DNA of 64,000 nt from Sacculina carcini (Eukaryota > Arthropoda > Thecostraca > Sacculinidae), in assembly GCA_916048095.2 (NCBI GenBank), contig OU696583.1, forward strand, positions 6,363,822 to 6,427,821. The letters run 5' to 3'. Made by a program: the position numbers and the translations under genes. A model generated the notes under the pieces. That model searched no databases, was not told where the DNA came from, and was given only the letters and a program-made list of their open reading frames with translations. Numbering within the stretch: the stretch's first letter is position 1; each line of letters opens with the position of its first letter. This document shows, piece by piece, positions 43,601-51,530 of the stretch.

Positions 43601-45146
43601 GAATGATTTCCCTCTATCACCTCCAAAAAATTGCTAAACAAAATTAAAGTGAACTAAATTGCTATATTTCCCCAGAGGGAATTATCCCAGGGGGTAATTT
43701 ACCCCAGATTGGGAACCAATGACTTGAGGGATAGTGAAATTTTCACTGACGGTGTTTTCATTGGCGGATCGAGTAATTTTCATAAGGGGAAACATATGTG
43801 ATTATTAGGGTGACCTTTTGGTGCGCTAAAAATCTAGAAAAGTTGCGCTAAAATCATAAAAGTTGCGCTACAAAGTTGCACTTGAAATTTTGCAAATATT
43901 TCACTGAAACCTTTAAAGATAGTGATAATCACTGACTTATGAAAAACATACTTTTGTGAGGAGAATATGTACTTTTTAGAGTCTATAACTATTACCGCAA
44001 TGCGTTTTGAGCACTCGCGGTTGTGCTAGGATTGCATGCTTCACGAGCTTCAACTGTCACCTCACTGGCGATTTGGATGCGCTAAAAATCGCAAATAGTT
44101 GCGCTAATAATTTGAGCTCAATCTTTCGCTAAAATCGTCGCTTTGATAGAATAGGATGATACAATTTAAACACTGAAATAACCCCTTAACATTACACTTT
44201 GGGAGTTTCACGTTTTAGTTTCTATTTTGTTTAGTTTAGTTTAGTTGTTTAGTTTTCATTTTGAATTTTCGCGATTGCATTGTGTTTCACATGCTTGTCT
44301 GGTCTGTCGAATCTGTCACACTGATGCCTGGTAGTGACATTCAAATACACAACATAATTACAAATTCTCGCTTGATTTTAATTTTCTTAAATGTTGCAAA
44401 GTCTGAATGGATTTTTCAGATGAAACAGCATCTGATTATGCGCTAATATTATTCAAGTACTGTTGATCTAACTATATTTGCTCTAAGGTTGCTCGAAAAG
44501 TATAAAAATTAATGTATATATATGCGGTGCTATGCACACTCAGGATGTCTAGCACCACACAGGAACACAATGTTCACACGCCTTCCAGATACAGGCTTAT
44601 CGAGTTTATGTTGACAATACATGAACATATGCTGCATTGTACACCTTTACAACTGTCAATTTTCATTGATAGTGTGAAACAATTGTTCTAAAAGTTCAAA
44701 TTTGTCTTAAATCTAAATAGTTGCTTTTATAAATGAAAATGTTTCTAAAGTTGCGCTAAAAACAAACAGTTGCAAAAGTTGCATTTATAACTTATTTAAT
44801 AATTACCTCATATAAATAAAATATTGATTTTTGGGCCCCTTATGATGAACAGATTCTATGATAAAAAGTTGCATTTGCAACAAAAGGTCACCCTAGTGAT
44901 TATATAGATAATAATTCAGATTTTATATAGCTACCATACACATTGGATTGAGAGGAGAAACAAAGCGGACTGCTCGGTGGCCCTTGAGAAGCCCCAGTGA
45001 ATGTGCAGCTTACATGTAATGAAGAAGGCCGCAGCCAGAATCGCAGCAGCCGTCTTCCATAGTCGAATTCGGCGAAAATAAAAACCTCTGATAACGTAGT
45101 ATGCGCTCGAACTGCCCACAACCTCTTCCTCTGGCGAAGCTTGCAT
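27925..45146 (-). CDS. Gene B: M13 (neprilysin-like) membrane pseudopeptidase, 15 coding exons, 739 aa
   Basis: Exons in coding order: 45146-45014, 42881-42668, 42241-42060, 41519-41362, 40707-40639, 39574-39443, 34368-34291, 33989-33862, 32501-32408, 32101-31677, 31282-31134, 31033-30924, 30569-30408, 30242-30163, 28030-27925. They total 2220 nt (739 codons plus TAG), without a stop. Intron phases (1,2,1,0,0,0,0,2,0,2,1,0,0,2) are the same as in gene A and six exons have the same length. The protein is a type II membrane protein with an M13 ectodomain: DPCIDFYEYACGG, YSTCMW, EPPLYG, PGLEHTTHDQNFFLAFAQ and AFKC. HExxH is replaced by QAVHT, ExxxD is missing, and NAYY reads AIVF. Vertebrate neprilysin uses these residues for zinc, catalysis and substrate binding, so this copy should be inactive. 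An intact frame argues against a pseudogene. Confidence 0.87.
28770..29385 (+). pseudogene. Mariner-family transposase relic
   Basis: N-terminal HTH region (IHRQLEDVYG, VRKWCREFSEGRTDV), then after a frameshift near 28925 EVVAKIARIILEDRRV, LTEKLGYHKVCARWV and TGDETWCHYVTPKTK with the first catalytic Asp. Most of the catalytic domain is deleted, and the C-terminal end (GGQLLNTDEEV...KKCVEK) is joined directly. Lies on the opposite strand in gene B intron 14. No terminal inverted repeat identified. Confidence 0.85.
29395..29853. mobile_element. pogo/Tigger-type MITE
   Basis: Inverted ends CAGTAATATCGCGTTAC / GTAACGCGAGTTTACTG flanked by TA on both sides (29393-29394 and 29854-29855). No transposase frame. 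Begins nine bases after the mariner stop codon. Confidence 0.8.
30163..30242 (-). CDS. Gene B exon 14
   Basis: 80 nt, ARCDEKRATDQERRYRRFS, ending in the arginine that precedes VNGALYS. Donor GTACGT, phase 2. Confidence 0.82.
30408..30569 (-). CDS. Gene B exon 13: FAQ motif, ExxxD missing
   Basis: 162 nt. Ends PGLEHTTHDQNFFLAFAQ, close to the family sequence before VWC. The GENIAD-type segment reads ARESALMQL, without the catalytic aspartate. Donor GTAACT, phase 0. Confidence 0.86.
30807..30917 (-). repeat. SINE-like fragment next to a splice donor
   Basis: Starts with (AAC)n and matches 34376-34490 (CACATATTTGATATA, GCAGGGAGTAGGCAC). Its end touches the donor of gene B exon 12 (GTGAGT at 30918-30923 on the minus strand). 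Confidence 0.7.
30924..31033 (-). CDS. Gene B exon 12
   Basis: 110 nt, SEFRGYENFSEATRNLL then CILEYYNKTDER. Acceptor TCTCAG, donor GTGAGT. A SINE-like fragment ends almost at this donor. Confidence 0.85.
31134..31282 (-). CDS. Gene B exon 11: degenerate zinc-motif exon
   Basis: 149 nt, starting AIVFGAGQNLIVPMGAMEPPLYG (shown in part), then VNHAAVGSLLLQAVHT. HExxH is QAVHT: the first His, the Glu and the second His are Gln, Ala and Thr. Acceptor TTTCAG, donor GTACGG, phase 1. Confidence 0.86.
31551..31605. repeat. (GT)n microsatellite
   Basis: About 27 uninterrupted GT units in gene B intron 10, 70 bp from the exon 10 donor. It explains the Cys-Val and His-Thr open frames here. Confidence 0.95.
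31677..32101 (-). CDS. Gene B exon 10: long M13 helical domain exon
   Basis: 425 nt, three less than gene A. Starts INYPGKKGATG and contains QCRRMVKEAMMQALNL; ends ...YETWK with donor GTGAGT, phase 2. Confidence 0.88.
32408..32501 (-). CDS. Gene B exon 9
   Basis: 94 nt, QMNHALVWRYIMSHAHAMG. Acceptor CTACAG, donor GTGAGT, phase 0. Confidence 0.85.
33183..33239. mobile_element. Internally deleted 57-bp hAT MITE
   Basis: CAGCGGTCCATGA ... CTAGGGACCACTG: both ends of the CAGTGGTTC family with almost no interior. Confidence 0.55.
33862..33989 (-). CDS. Gene B exon 8
   Basis: 128 nt, LDWDAIIRSIYDTESVDSN. Acceptor ACAG, donor GTGAGT, phase 2. Confidence 0.85.
34291..34368 (-). CDS. Gene B exon 7
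   Basis: 78 nt, LMLKPKSLEPLHPMTTLATL. Acceptor ATAG directly downstream (in coding sense) of a (TTG)n tract from a SINE-like insertion; donor GTAAAG, phase 0. Confidence 0.79.
34376..34740 (-). mobile_element. SINE or LINE 5' fragment sharing the 16780-16985 module
   Basis: The right part (34500-34720) is the reverse complement of the 5' UTR of the LINE at 16703 (CTACTGGTAAC, GTCGGCGACTAA, GGCGGATGAGCT). The left part (34376-34490) matches the fragment at 30807 and ends in (CAA)n, the element's (TTG)n tail. The tail abuts the exon 7 acceptor of gene B. Confidence 0.65.
35030..36255 (-). pseudogene. L2/CR1-like LINE reverse transcriptase relic
   Basis: Degenerate minus-strand RT: HEILC..LVHLGLTSSALPL, a GVPQGSLLGPLL box, a YADD-type box near 36010, LNPNKTEYLVF and a C-terminal FSKIDYCNSL...LGWLSALSRIRYK. 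Frameshifts and stops throughout. The 5' side is cut by the foldback element at 36256. Confidence 0.8.
36256..36600. mobile_element. Foldback element with arms of about 90 bp
   Basis: 36263-36350 pairs with 36503-36595 in inverted orientation (GACTTTTTCACTAGCAGAAAT against ATTTCTGCTACTGAAAAAGTC read in part). The loop is about 150 bp. It has no coding capacity and truncates the LINE relic on its left. Confidence 0.72.
36870..37280 (+). repeat. 5' LTR of the TRIM-like element
   Basis: 411 bp, TGTGGTGTAATC to GGTTTTGCTACA, with GT-rich first half and a GATTGGTTG (CCAAT-box reverse) in the second half. Confidence 0.9.
37984..38394 (+). repeat. 3' LTR of the TRIM-like element
   Basis: Same length and, by eye, same sequence as 36870-37280; both copies translate to the same 87-residue shadow frame on the minus strand. 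Confidence 0.9.
38962..39299. repeat. Probable solo LTR related to the TRIM-like LTR
   Basis: TGTGATGTGAA ... TTGTCGCTACA, 338 bp, with GATTGGCTGTTGCGG resembling GATTGGTTGTTGCGG of the LTR at 36870 and a similar AT-rich 3' end. No convincing target duplication. Confidence 0.5.
39443..39574 (-). CDS. Gene B exon 6
   Basis: 132 nt, AYKKFIGSIMLQVV, then a helix ending FEGKIFK. Acceptor CTCAG, donor GTATGT, phase 0. Confidence 0.84.
40639..40707 (-). CDS. Gene B exon 5
   Basis: 69 nt, IRPGELIKEISRKYS. Acceptor GCAG, donor GTAAGT, phase 0. The matching donor in gene A is GC. Confidence 0.84.
41362..41519 (-). CDS. Gene B exon 4
   Basis: 158 nt. Acceptor CTGCTTTCAG; contains FGTWNESTWNFS. Donor GTGAGC, phase 0. 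Confidence 0.84.
42060..42241 (-). CDS. Gene B exon 3
   Basis: 182 nt. RLSDVAEWLE... then KAAKLYSTCMW. Strong acceptor (T-rich tract plus CAG), donor GTGATT, phase 1. Confidence 0.86.
42668..42881 (-). CDS. Gene B exon 2: first ectodomain cysteines of M13
   Basis: Starts after GTAG inside a (GT)n-rich tract and reads IAACSKGRSS, then ECSTSEC and DPCIDFYEYACGG. Donor GTAGGA, phase 2. Confidence 0.87.
43239..43721. mobile_element. Nested MITEs: hAT-type outer, GGCGGATCCAG-type inner
   Basis: Outer ends CAGTGGTTCCCAACC and ATTGGGAACCAATG with 8-bp flanks ACTTAGGG/ACTTGAGG. Inside, 43270-43508 has its own inverted ends (ACTGGCGGATCCAGAG / CTCTGGATCCACCACT) and splits an AATTACC word on each side. 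Confidence 0.7.
43806..44895. mobile_element. Non-autonomous hAT element, copy 2 (inverted)
   Basis: Ends TAGGGTGACCTTTTG / CAAAAGGTCACCCTA; perfect 8-bp target duplication GTGATTAT (43798-43805, 44896-44903). Homologous to 3118-4040 read in reverse, about 170 bp longer. Lies in gene B intron 1. Confidence 0.9.
45014..45146 (-). CDS. Gene B exon 1: start codon, cytoplasmic tail, membrane anchor
   Basis: ATG at 45146 (upstream only a GTG is in frame). Acidic start (MQASPEEE), basic run (FYFRRIRLWK) and hydrophobic anchor (TAAAILAAAFFIT). Basic residues before the anchor fit a type II topology. Donor GTAAGC, phase 1. Confidence 0.82.
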
Positions 45147-45599
45147 GGTGCCGATAACCGGGGCCGAGGAGGATTGACAAGGCAAGCTGGTGAGGAAGCT
45201 CACTCAACACTGACTCATCGGAAAATCAAAACCCGGCACACACAAGCATACACGTGTTCACAAACCAACATAATCCGCTCAAATATAAACAGATTGACGA
45301 CTGGAGCTTAATGAATGTCGCATTATAAAGACTCCGACTTGCAAATGTGTGTGTGCATTGTGTTAGGATATATTTAGGCTGTATCTTGGGCGGGTATTCA
45401 TACAAGTGACGTTTGAACATGAGCTATTGCAATTTTTCAAGGCAGGACCAATATTGGGTAGAATACCCAGCTATGGAAACTCCACAATACGTTGGACAAC
45501 AAAATGTGTGAACAATATCGAAAAACATGCATAAATTTAATGATCAATATTATCATATGCAAGTTGTACTCTAATACAATATTTCATATTCTTCCATCT
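45147..45599. other. 5' flank of gene B
   Basis: 450 bp between the gene B start codon and a Gypsy insertion. It must hold the 5' UTR and, unless transcription starts beyond the Gypsy element, the promoter. No motif is called. Confidence 0.5.
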
Positions 45600-45776
45600 T
45601 GTGACATGTGTATGAGTGCTGTACCGTATGGCGTCATCTCAGAGAGTGTAGAGTGTTACAGGCTGATTCACAGAACTCTGTTTCAACCCGATCCTGTGCA
45701 CCTGCAGCCATGTATGTCAGTATTGTATGCATCAACAGGAGTCATGTGTGTGCAATAAGCCGGACCCCACCTTACA
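45600..45776 (+). repeat. 5' LTR of the Gypsy element
   Basis: TGTGACATGTG to CCTTACA, 177 bp. About ten differences from the 3' LTR. Confidence 0.9.
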
Positions 45777-45849
45777 TGGTGTCAGAAGTTTCGGACCTGC
45801 GTCCCATTATCATCGTTATTGTGTTGGTGGTTGTATCGTGGAGTAACTA

Positions 45850-46960
45850 TGTCGTGCAGTCAGCCGGATGAGCTAGATATCAGCTCTCCAACGTTGGCGA
45901 ATACGTGGTGCACCTGGAAAAGAGATTGGACGTATTATACGTCCGCTAGGGAGTTATCCAGCAAGCCAATGGTCATACAAATTGGCAAGTTTTTTCATTG
46001 TGCCGGGAAAGCTGCACAAGAAGTGGCTTGTCATTTTTCGTAGTCGGAGGAGGGCGGCACTCTCGACGAATTGATTGCCGTGTTCGAGAATTACTGTGCG
46101 CCACACAAGAACGTGATTATGGAGAGGTTCAAATTCTACAACCGTGCTCAACAGCCAGGGGGAAATTCTCACGGCGCTCGTCGCTGCGATGCGAAATCTC
46201 AGTGTTAGCTGTGAGTTAACACTGATGAAATTATTCGCGACAGAATATGCATCGGTGTATACGACAAATCAACGCAACAAACGCTGTTGAAAATCTCGTC
46301 CCTGATGTAGGCCTCAGCTATTTCAACGGCGCTGACGGAGGAGGTGTCGTGTCAAGATCAACTGGCCATGACCAGCGTGGATCCTCCAATTTCAGGCGTG
46401 TGTGCTGCTGCTTCATCATCATCATCACCATCTGCAGCCGGTGGTCGTCCAACTGGTGGAAGTGAGTGCCGTTTTTGTATGCGCAGGCACGAAATGAGAC
46501 GGTCCGGGTGTCTTGCGTGGAACCGCCTCTGCCGATTCTGCGGACGCTGTCATCATTTTGCAGGCAGTATCGAGTGTCGCGCTGCACGTGCTGGCGTGAT
46601 CGGTGAGAGTCGCAGTGCACCCACCAGGGAAAGAGCGGTCGCTCAGAGCGATAGGCCTGCAGCACGAGACAGTCGGGCGATGAGTCATAGACGTGACGTG
46701 CAGACATTGCAGGACAATGAGCTGCAAGATTCGCTGTCAGTGGGTATGGAGAGTCGCAGTGTCGGTAGTAAAGTGTTCAAAACATTGATGACGCAGAATG
46801 GTTAACTGATGAAATTTCTCGTTGACTCAGGGTCACAACTAAATGTAGTTTCTGTTGAGTCCTATGGACAACTTTCTGGCGATGTTGAACTGGTCAGTTT
46901 GAAACCGTGAAAAATGCTGCTTCGAATGTATAACGGTGCTCTCATATCCACTGTGGGTAA
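45850..46960 (+). pseudogene. Gypsy gag and protease region
   Basis: Begins MSCSQPDELD and stops at 46039. Further on, the zinc-knuckle region reads CRFCMRRHEMRRSGC and CRFCGRCHHFAGSIEC. After a TAA at 46803 the same frame continues with the protease centre FLVDSGSQLNVVS. The frame is interrupted at least three times. Confidence 0.75.
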
Positions 46961-47281
46961 AATATCGGTCCCAGTTAAGAAACATGTAAATAATAATCTG
47001 CAAAATGTGTTGTTATGTAGTGGACGCTGATGTTTTTCCGGTCCTCAGTCTGCAGACTTCGGTTAGCATGGGTATTATATCAGTGCTCGATTGTGACCCA
47101 CTTGATTACGTGCTCGGGCCCAGCACCCAACTCGCAGAATCAATCACCGTCTGCAATCACACTGTCAGGTTTGACACAATCGCCTATGACAGCCGGAAAT
47201 AAGCAAGACGTAATGTATAAATTCGCTGATGTTTTCGATGACAATACAGTTGGGCTGATTTGCCAGGACTTTTAAATTCAA

Positions 47282-48894
47282 GTAGACCCCACATTTGTCC
47301 CTGTGGTTGAACCTCCTAGGCGTGTGCGTATGCATGTGAGAGAAAAACTTCGAGATAAGCTGAATAGCTTCGAAAATCAGGGAATAATTGCCAAAGTGGT
47401 CGAGCCAACAGAATGGGTATCCAACATAGTTATTGTGCCCAAGGCTGTGCCCAAGCCAATGTTGTTGCCCAAAACAATGTTGACTATGCCCTTTAAGCCT
47501 GTTTGTGTGTGTGTATGTGTATGTGTGTGTGGGTGTTTGTTTCCTTGATTCTGTGACACTGCTTCACTCTGTGATCGAGACAGCCTGGTTGCGTCTTGAT
47601 CCCAGATCTTTGAATAAGGCGTTTCGCCGGGCTCATTACCCCACACCAACGGTAGATGATGTAGCGTATCGACTTTCAAAGGCGAAAGTTTTCTCTCTCA
47701 TTGAGGTACATTCAGCGTTTTTACATGTAGGATTGTCAGAACAATTTTGCAGGTTATGGTGTTTTCACACACCGTTCGGTAGGCACAGGTGGTGTCGTCT
47801 GCCTTATGGAACATCTTGCGCACCCGAAATTTGGCAACGATTAATGCACAAAATGATCACTGACATGGCAGGAGTTATAGCCGATGACTTTCTAGTCTCG
47901 GGAAATGGGGACACATATGAGTGAGCAGTAGCAGACCACGATAAAAACCTAGTCGCGTTTCTCCAGACAGCCCGTTCGCAAAATTTGAAACTGAATGTAG
48001 CGAAATTCAGATACCAACTGAAGGAAGTAGAGTGAATGGGACATGTGTTTAATGATGGTGTCATGAGTCCGAGTCCAAGAAAGGTTGAAGCCGTTGCTGA
48101 ATATCCGCAACCTACTTGTTTGGCAGAGTTGAAGCGATTTTTGGGAATGGTAGCATACCTCTCGAGATATATTCCTGACGTGTCGTCGGTAGTTGCTCCT
48201 CTTAGGCAGCTTACGAAAGCGAAATATGAGTGGTATTGGAGTACGGAGTGTGAGAAGTCATTTCACAAGATAAAATATATTTTGATCAGAGCCCCGGTGC
48301 TCACGTTTTACCGACCCGAGCTTCCGCTACTGTACAATGTGATGCTTCGAGCACAGGACTAGGGGGAGTGCTACTACAGGAGGGACGCCCCGTAATTTAT
48401 TGCAGAAGATCACTAACATTAGCTGAGCGTGCGTATTCACAAATAGAAAAATAATGGCTGGCAGTTAGTTTTACAATGAACCGACTGGATCAATTTGTCT
48501 ATGGCAGATCTGTTTTGGTGATATTTTCTGCTTAGATCACAAACCGTCAGTTGCAATTCAACAAAAAGCGTTGTGAGACGCCCCACTCCGTCTCCAAAGA
48601 ATGTTGTTATCGTTGCAACGCTATAATTTCACATTGGTGTATTGCCCAGGTGCAAGTGTTCCAGTGGCTGATGCTTTGAGTCGCAGCACTAACGCGAGTT
48701 ATAGCGTTCAGAGCGTGGCAAGTGTTGAAATTGAGAATATAAACTTGCGTTCAGGGCTAGCTGTTTCTCCAGAACGTAAACAGGTCTATCAGGAGGCAAC
48801 GAACAATGATCATTCGCTCCGACAAGTAATTGAGTACACCAAATCGGGGTGGCCCTCTCGTAGATCTATGTTGCCTGGTGATGTCGCTCAGTAC
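47282..48894 (+). pseudogene. Gypsy reverse transcriptase and RNase H region
   Basis: RT blocks: VSNIVIVPK, then an insertion of roughly 100 bp including a (GT)n run (47500-47540), then DPRSLNKAFRRAHYPTP, LPYGTSCAPEIWQRLM and IADDFLVSG with both Asp. Motif A reads FSLIEVHSAF, Glu in place of the usual Asp. After a stop at 47922 comes GHVFNDGVMSPS and the RT thumb to 48362. RNase H is frameshifted. The region ends ADALSRS. Confidence 0.8.
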
Positions 48895-48912
48895 TAGCCA
48901 TTTCGTTTAGAA

Positions 48913-50037
48913 ATGACGTCAAAGGACGGATTAGTGTTTAAGTATGGTAAGCTAGTGGTTCCCAAGTCGCTACGGGCAGGTGTCCTCTCCAGGCTTCATC
49001 GCGCTCATATTGGCTTGGCGTCAATCATGAGGTATGCCAGAGATAACGTGTTTTGGCCGGGCGTGGCGTCTGAGGCTAGAAACATGATATTTAACTGCAC
49101 TGTTTCCATGTCCTATAAACAGGAGCAACCATCTGAGCCCATGATGCCACACACTATAGCGGAACGTCCGTGGCAAAAATTAGCGGCAGATCTTTTTGAA
49201 TTGAGCGGAAAGTGTTATCTTGTAACCGTTGAATATTTTAGTAATTATGTAGAAGTCGATCTCCTTCATCGTGTGACAACTGCAGCAGTTGTCTCGTGTT
49301 TAACTACTCAGTTTGCTCGTCACGGAGTGCCAGAAGTATTGGTCACGGACAATGGTCCACAGTTTTCGTCCCAGGAGTTCAGACAATTCATGCATCAAAC
49401 AGACGTAGTACATATCACGTCAAGTCCGAGGTACCCCCAATCAAACGGGAAGGCTGAAAATGCTGTAAAAACAGTAAACCAACTCTTCCGTAAAGCCAGC
49501 GCTTCACATGAAAATCCACTTTGGGCATTGATGATCTGGCGTAACACACCCAGTGAGGGTACGAAATACTCTCCAAGTCAGATACTGTTCGGGCGTAGAT
49601 GCAGAACGTTACTACCGACACATCGCGATTCTCTTTCCCCTGCAACGGCAGTCGGTGTGCGAGAGAAGTTAGAAGAGCAGAAAAGGCGTCAACAGCAGGC
49701 GTACGACACTAGAGTGGGTCATCATCCGCTGGTGCCACTGTCTATCGGTTCAGCAATACGAATGAAATTGCCGGCCTCAACAACATGGCCTTCCGGTATT
49801 TGCCTGCGGTATTTAGGACACCGTTCATATGAAGTCCTTGTGAATGGAGTAAGATACAGGCGGAATCGCAGGCAGCTGATGCTCGACAGTCAAACACAAC
49901 CAGATTTGTACAATGGCGTCAGCTCTCCTGCTCAATATATCAGTGAGCCGAAGCTGAGTCCGGTTCTTCAACGACCTGTACGAAGATCGTCGCGTCAGAC
50001 CAGGCGTCCAGCGTACCTTGATGATTATTTTTGCTAA
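48913..50037 (+). CDS. Gypsy integrase, open frame of 374 aa
   Basis: Open integrase frame with catalytic D93, D146 and E182 (spacing D-X52-D-X35-E) in LAADLFEL, VTDNGPQF and NGKAENAV. The N-terminal zinc domain has H29, H32 and C62, but the last cysteine is Ser (NCTVSMS). Upstream the same frame is cut by a TAG at 48895, so the ATG at 48913 is only where the open part begins; the protein was once part of a polyprotein. Stop TAA next to the purine tract. Confidence 0.88.
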   Translation: MTSKDGLVFKYGKLVVPKSLRAGVLSRLHRAHIGLASIMRYARDNVFWPGVASEARNMIFNCTVSMSYKQEQPSEPMMPHTIAERPWQKLAADLFELSGKCYLVTVEYFSNYVEVDLLHRVTTAAVVSCLTTQFARHGVPEVLVTDNGPQFSSQEFRQFMHQTDVVHITSSPRYPQSNGKAENAVKTVNQLFRKASASHENPLWALMIWRNTPSEGTKYSPSQILFGRRCRTLLPTHRDSLSPATAVGVREKLEEQKRRQQQAYDTRVGHHPLVPLSIGSAIRMKLPASTTWPSGICLRYLGHRSYEVLVNGVRYRRNRRQLMLDSQTQPDLYNGVSSPAQYISEPKLSPVLQRPVRRSSRQTRRPAYLDDYFC

Positions 50038-50113
50038 ACCAATATGTTTGTGTGATTCATTTTTTCCTTTATTTAATGTTATAAAACATATATGTTTTTT
50101 TTGGGGAAAGATA

Positions 50114-50290
50114 TGTGACATGTGTATAAGTGCTGTACCGTATGGCTTCATGTCAGAGAGTGTAGAGTGTGACAGGCTCATTCACAGAACTCTGTTGCAA
50201 CCCGATCCTTTGCACCTGCAGTCATGTATATCAGTATTGTATTCATCAACACCAGTCATGTGTGTGCAATAAACCGGACCACACGTTACA
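50114..50290 (+). repeat. 3' LTR of the Gypsy element
   Basis: TGTGACATGTG to CGTTACA, 177 bp, contains AATAAA-like AATAAACC near its end that could serve as poly(A) signal. Confidence 0.9.
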
Positions 50291-50689
50291 CATCTATTCT
50301 GATGTATATTCACAAAATGACTAATATCAATTCAATGATGTATTCGGGTTTTAATCTTTCTCAATAAATTGTGAATTTTCCCTAAATCAGCCTTGGACAA
50401 TTACTATATTTTATCAGTACTGTAATTATAGTTTTTCATTACATCTCTATATTGAAATTACTATTTAACTGAAATTTTCTGATCAAGCAATTTGTACACT
50501 CATTATCTAATGTAATGATCGTCTGTTTATTCTTTATCTATCACTTCATATCACAATACATCTTCAATACGTATACCTATTCAATATATTACAGTATGCT
50601 TTTCAATATGTGCTATGCTATTTTATGCGTGTATATACATGGGTGTATGTGCATGTGCGCGCGTTTATTTGTATATCTGTGCATGTGCA

Positions 50690-50850
50690 TGTGTGTGTGT
50701 GTGCATGTGAGTCTGTGCGTGTCTGTGTGTGTGTGCATGTGCATGTTTGCATGTGTGTGTGTGTGCATGTGCATGTGTGCATGTGTGTGTGTGTGTGCAT
50801 GTGCATGTGTGTGTGCATGTGCATGTGTGTGTGTGTTTGTGTGTGCGTTT
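50690..50850. repeat. GTGTGCATGTGCATG minisatellite
   Basis: Alternating GTGTGT and GCATGTGCATG words over about 160 bp, giving purely repetitive Cys-Val-Met or His-Thr frames on both strands. Confidence 0.9.
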
Positions 50851-51147
50851 GTGATCGCCTGGTTTTCACACATGTCAGTGTGTAAGTGAAGTCTATGGTA
50901 TTGTATTGTGTAGGTGCACATCTACGCTGACACACGCACATGCGGACTTTCGTACTTCACTCAGCACTGGTGCTCGTACTCCTCGAATATGTCGTGCCAG
51001 GTAACGTGGAAACATATATAGTAACGTTTGATAGCTTAACGAAGTATACAGCTCACGTATACAGCTTGTAGAGGAAATTTAACTGCCAATTAGTGCATTT
51101 TGCCAGATTATAATGATTATGGGTAATAATAGATAAATAATAACAAA

Positions 51148-51530
51148 TACCGAAATTACGTAAGTATATTGCTCACATTTTCGTTCCAAATTTCCACATA
51201 GAAAATTTGGGGAGCATTATACTTAATTCTGTGTAAGGGGAGATCAAATTATGTAATAAACTAACTCCGGAAGAATTTCATGAAGTTTTTGGTGACAGTG
51301 ATGATGGTGACTTTGATGGATTCTGATGGAAATGTATCAAATGTAATTGTTGTCAGAAATAAATTGTTTTCATAAAAAACCTCACAACTTTTTTATCAGA
51401 AAAATCTGAAAACTTAGGGGGAGCGTTATAATTGGGTATGTAAAAAAACAGTTTTTCGATTCAAACGTGGAGGGAACATTATACCTGGGTAAGCATTATA
51501 TTTGGAGGATTACGGTGATATAAAATTATA
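51148..51530 (+). mobile_element. Possible pogo-type MITE with transposase tail remnant
   Basis: Imperfect inverted ends (ACCGAAATTACG...AAGTATATTGC versus GCATTATATTTGGAGGATTACGGT, in part). Inside, 51268-51327 encodes an acidic tail EEFHEVFGDSDDGDFDGF followed by TGA, of the sort that closes pogo/Tigger transposases. Confidence 0.4.

Larger units (their letters stand above)
45600..50290 (+). mobile_element. Ty3/Gypsy LTR retrotransposon, complete structure, decayed ORFs
   Basis: 4691 bp with two 177-bp LTRs (45600-45776, 50114-50290), 5-bp target duplication CATCT (45595-45599, 50291-50295), a primer-binding site TGGTGTCAGAAG directly after the 5' LTR that resembles the 3' end of tRNA-Leu, and a purine tract GGGGAAAG before the 3' LTR. 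Order gag, protease, RT, RNase H, integrase confirms Ty3/Gypsy. Gag and RT/RNase H have several stops and frameshifts; the integrase frame is open. Confidence 0.92.

Noticed and set aside
45315-45330. TATA-like box (TTTATAAT on the minus strand) upstream of gene B
   Set aside because: The surroundings are AT-rich and no initiator or other promoter motif backs it up.
50610-50941. Cys/Val/Met- and His/Thr-rich ORFs of about 100 codons
   Set aside because: These are translations of GTGCAT and GT microsatellites with no other signal.
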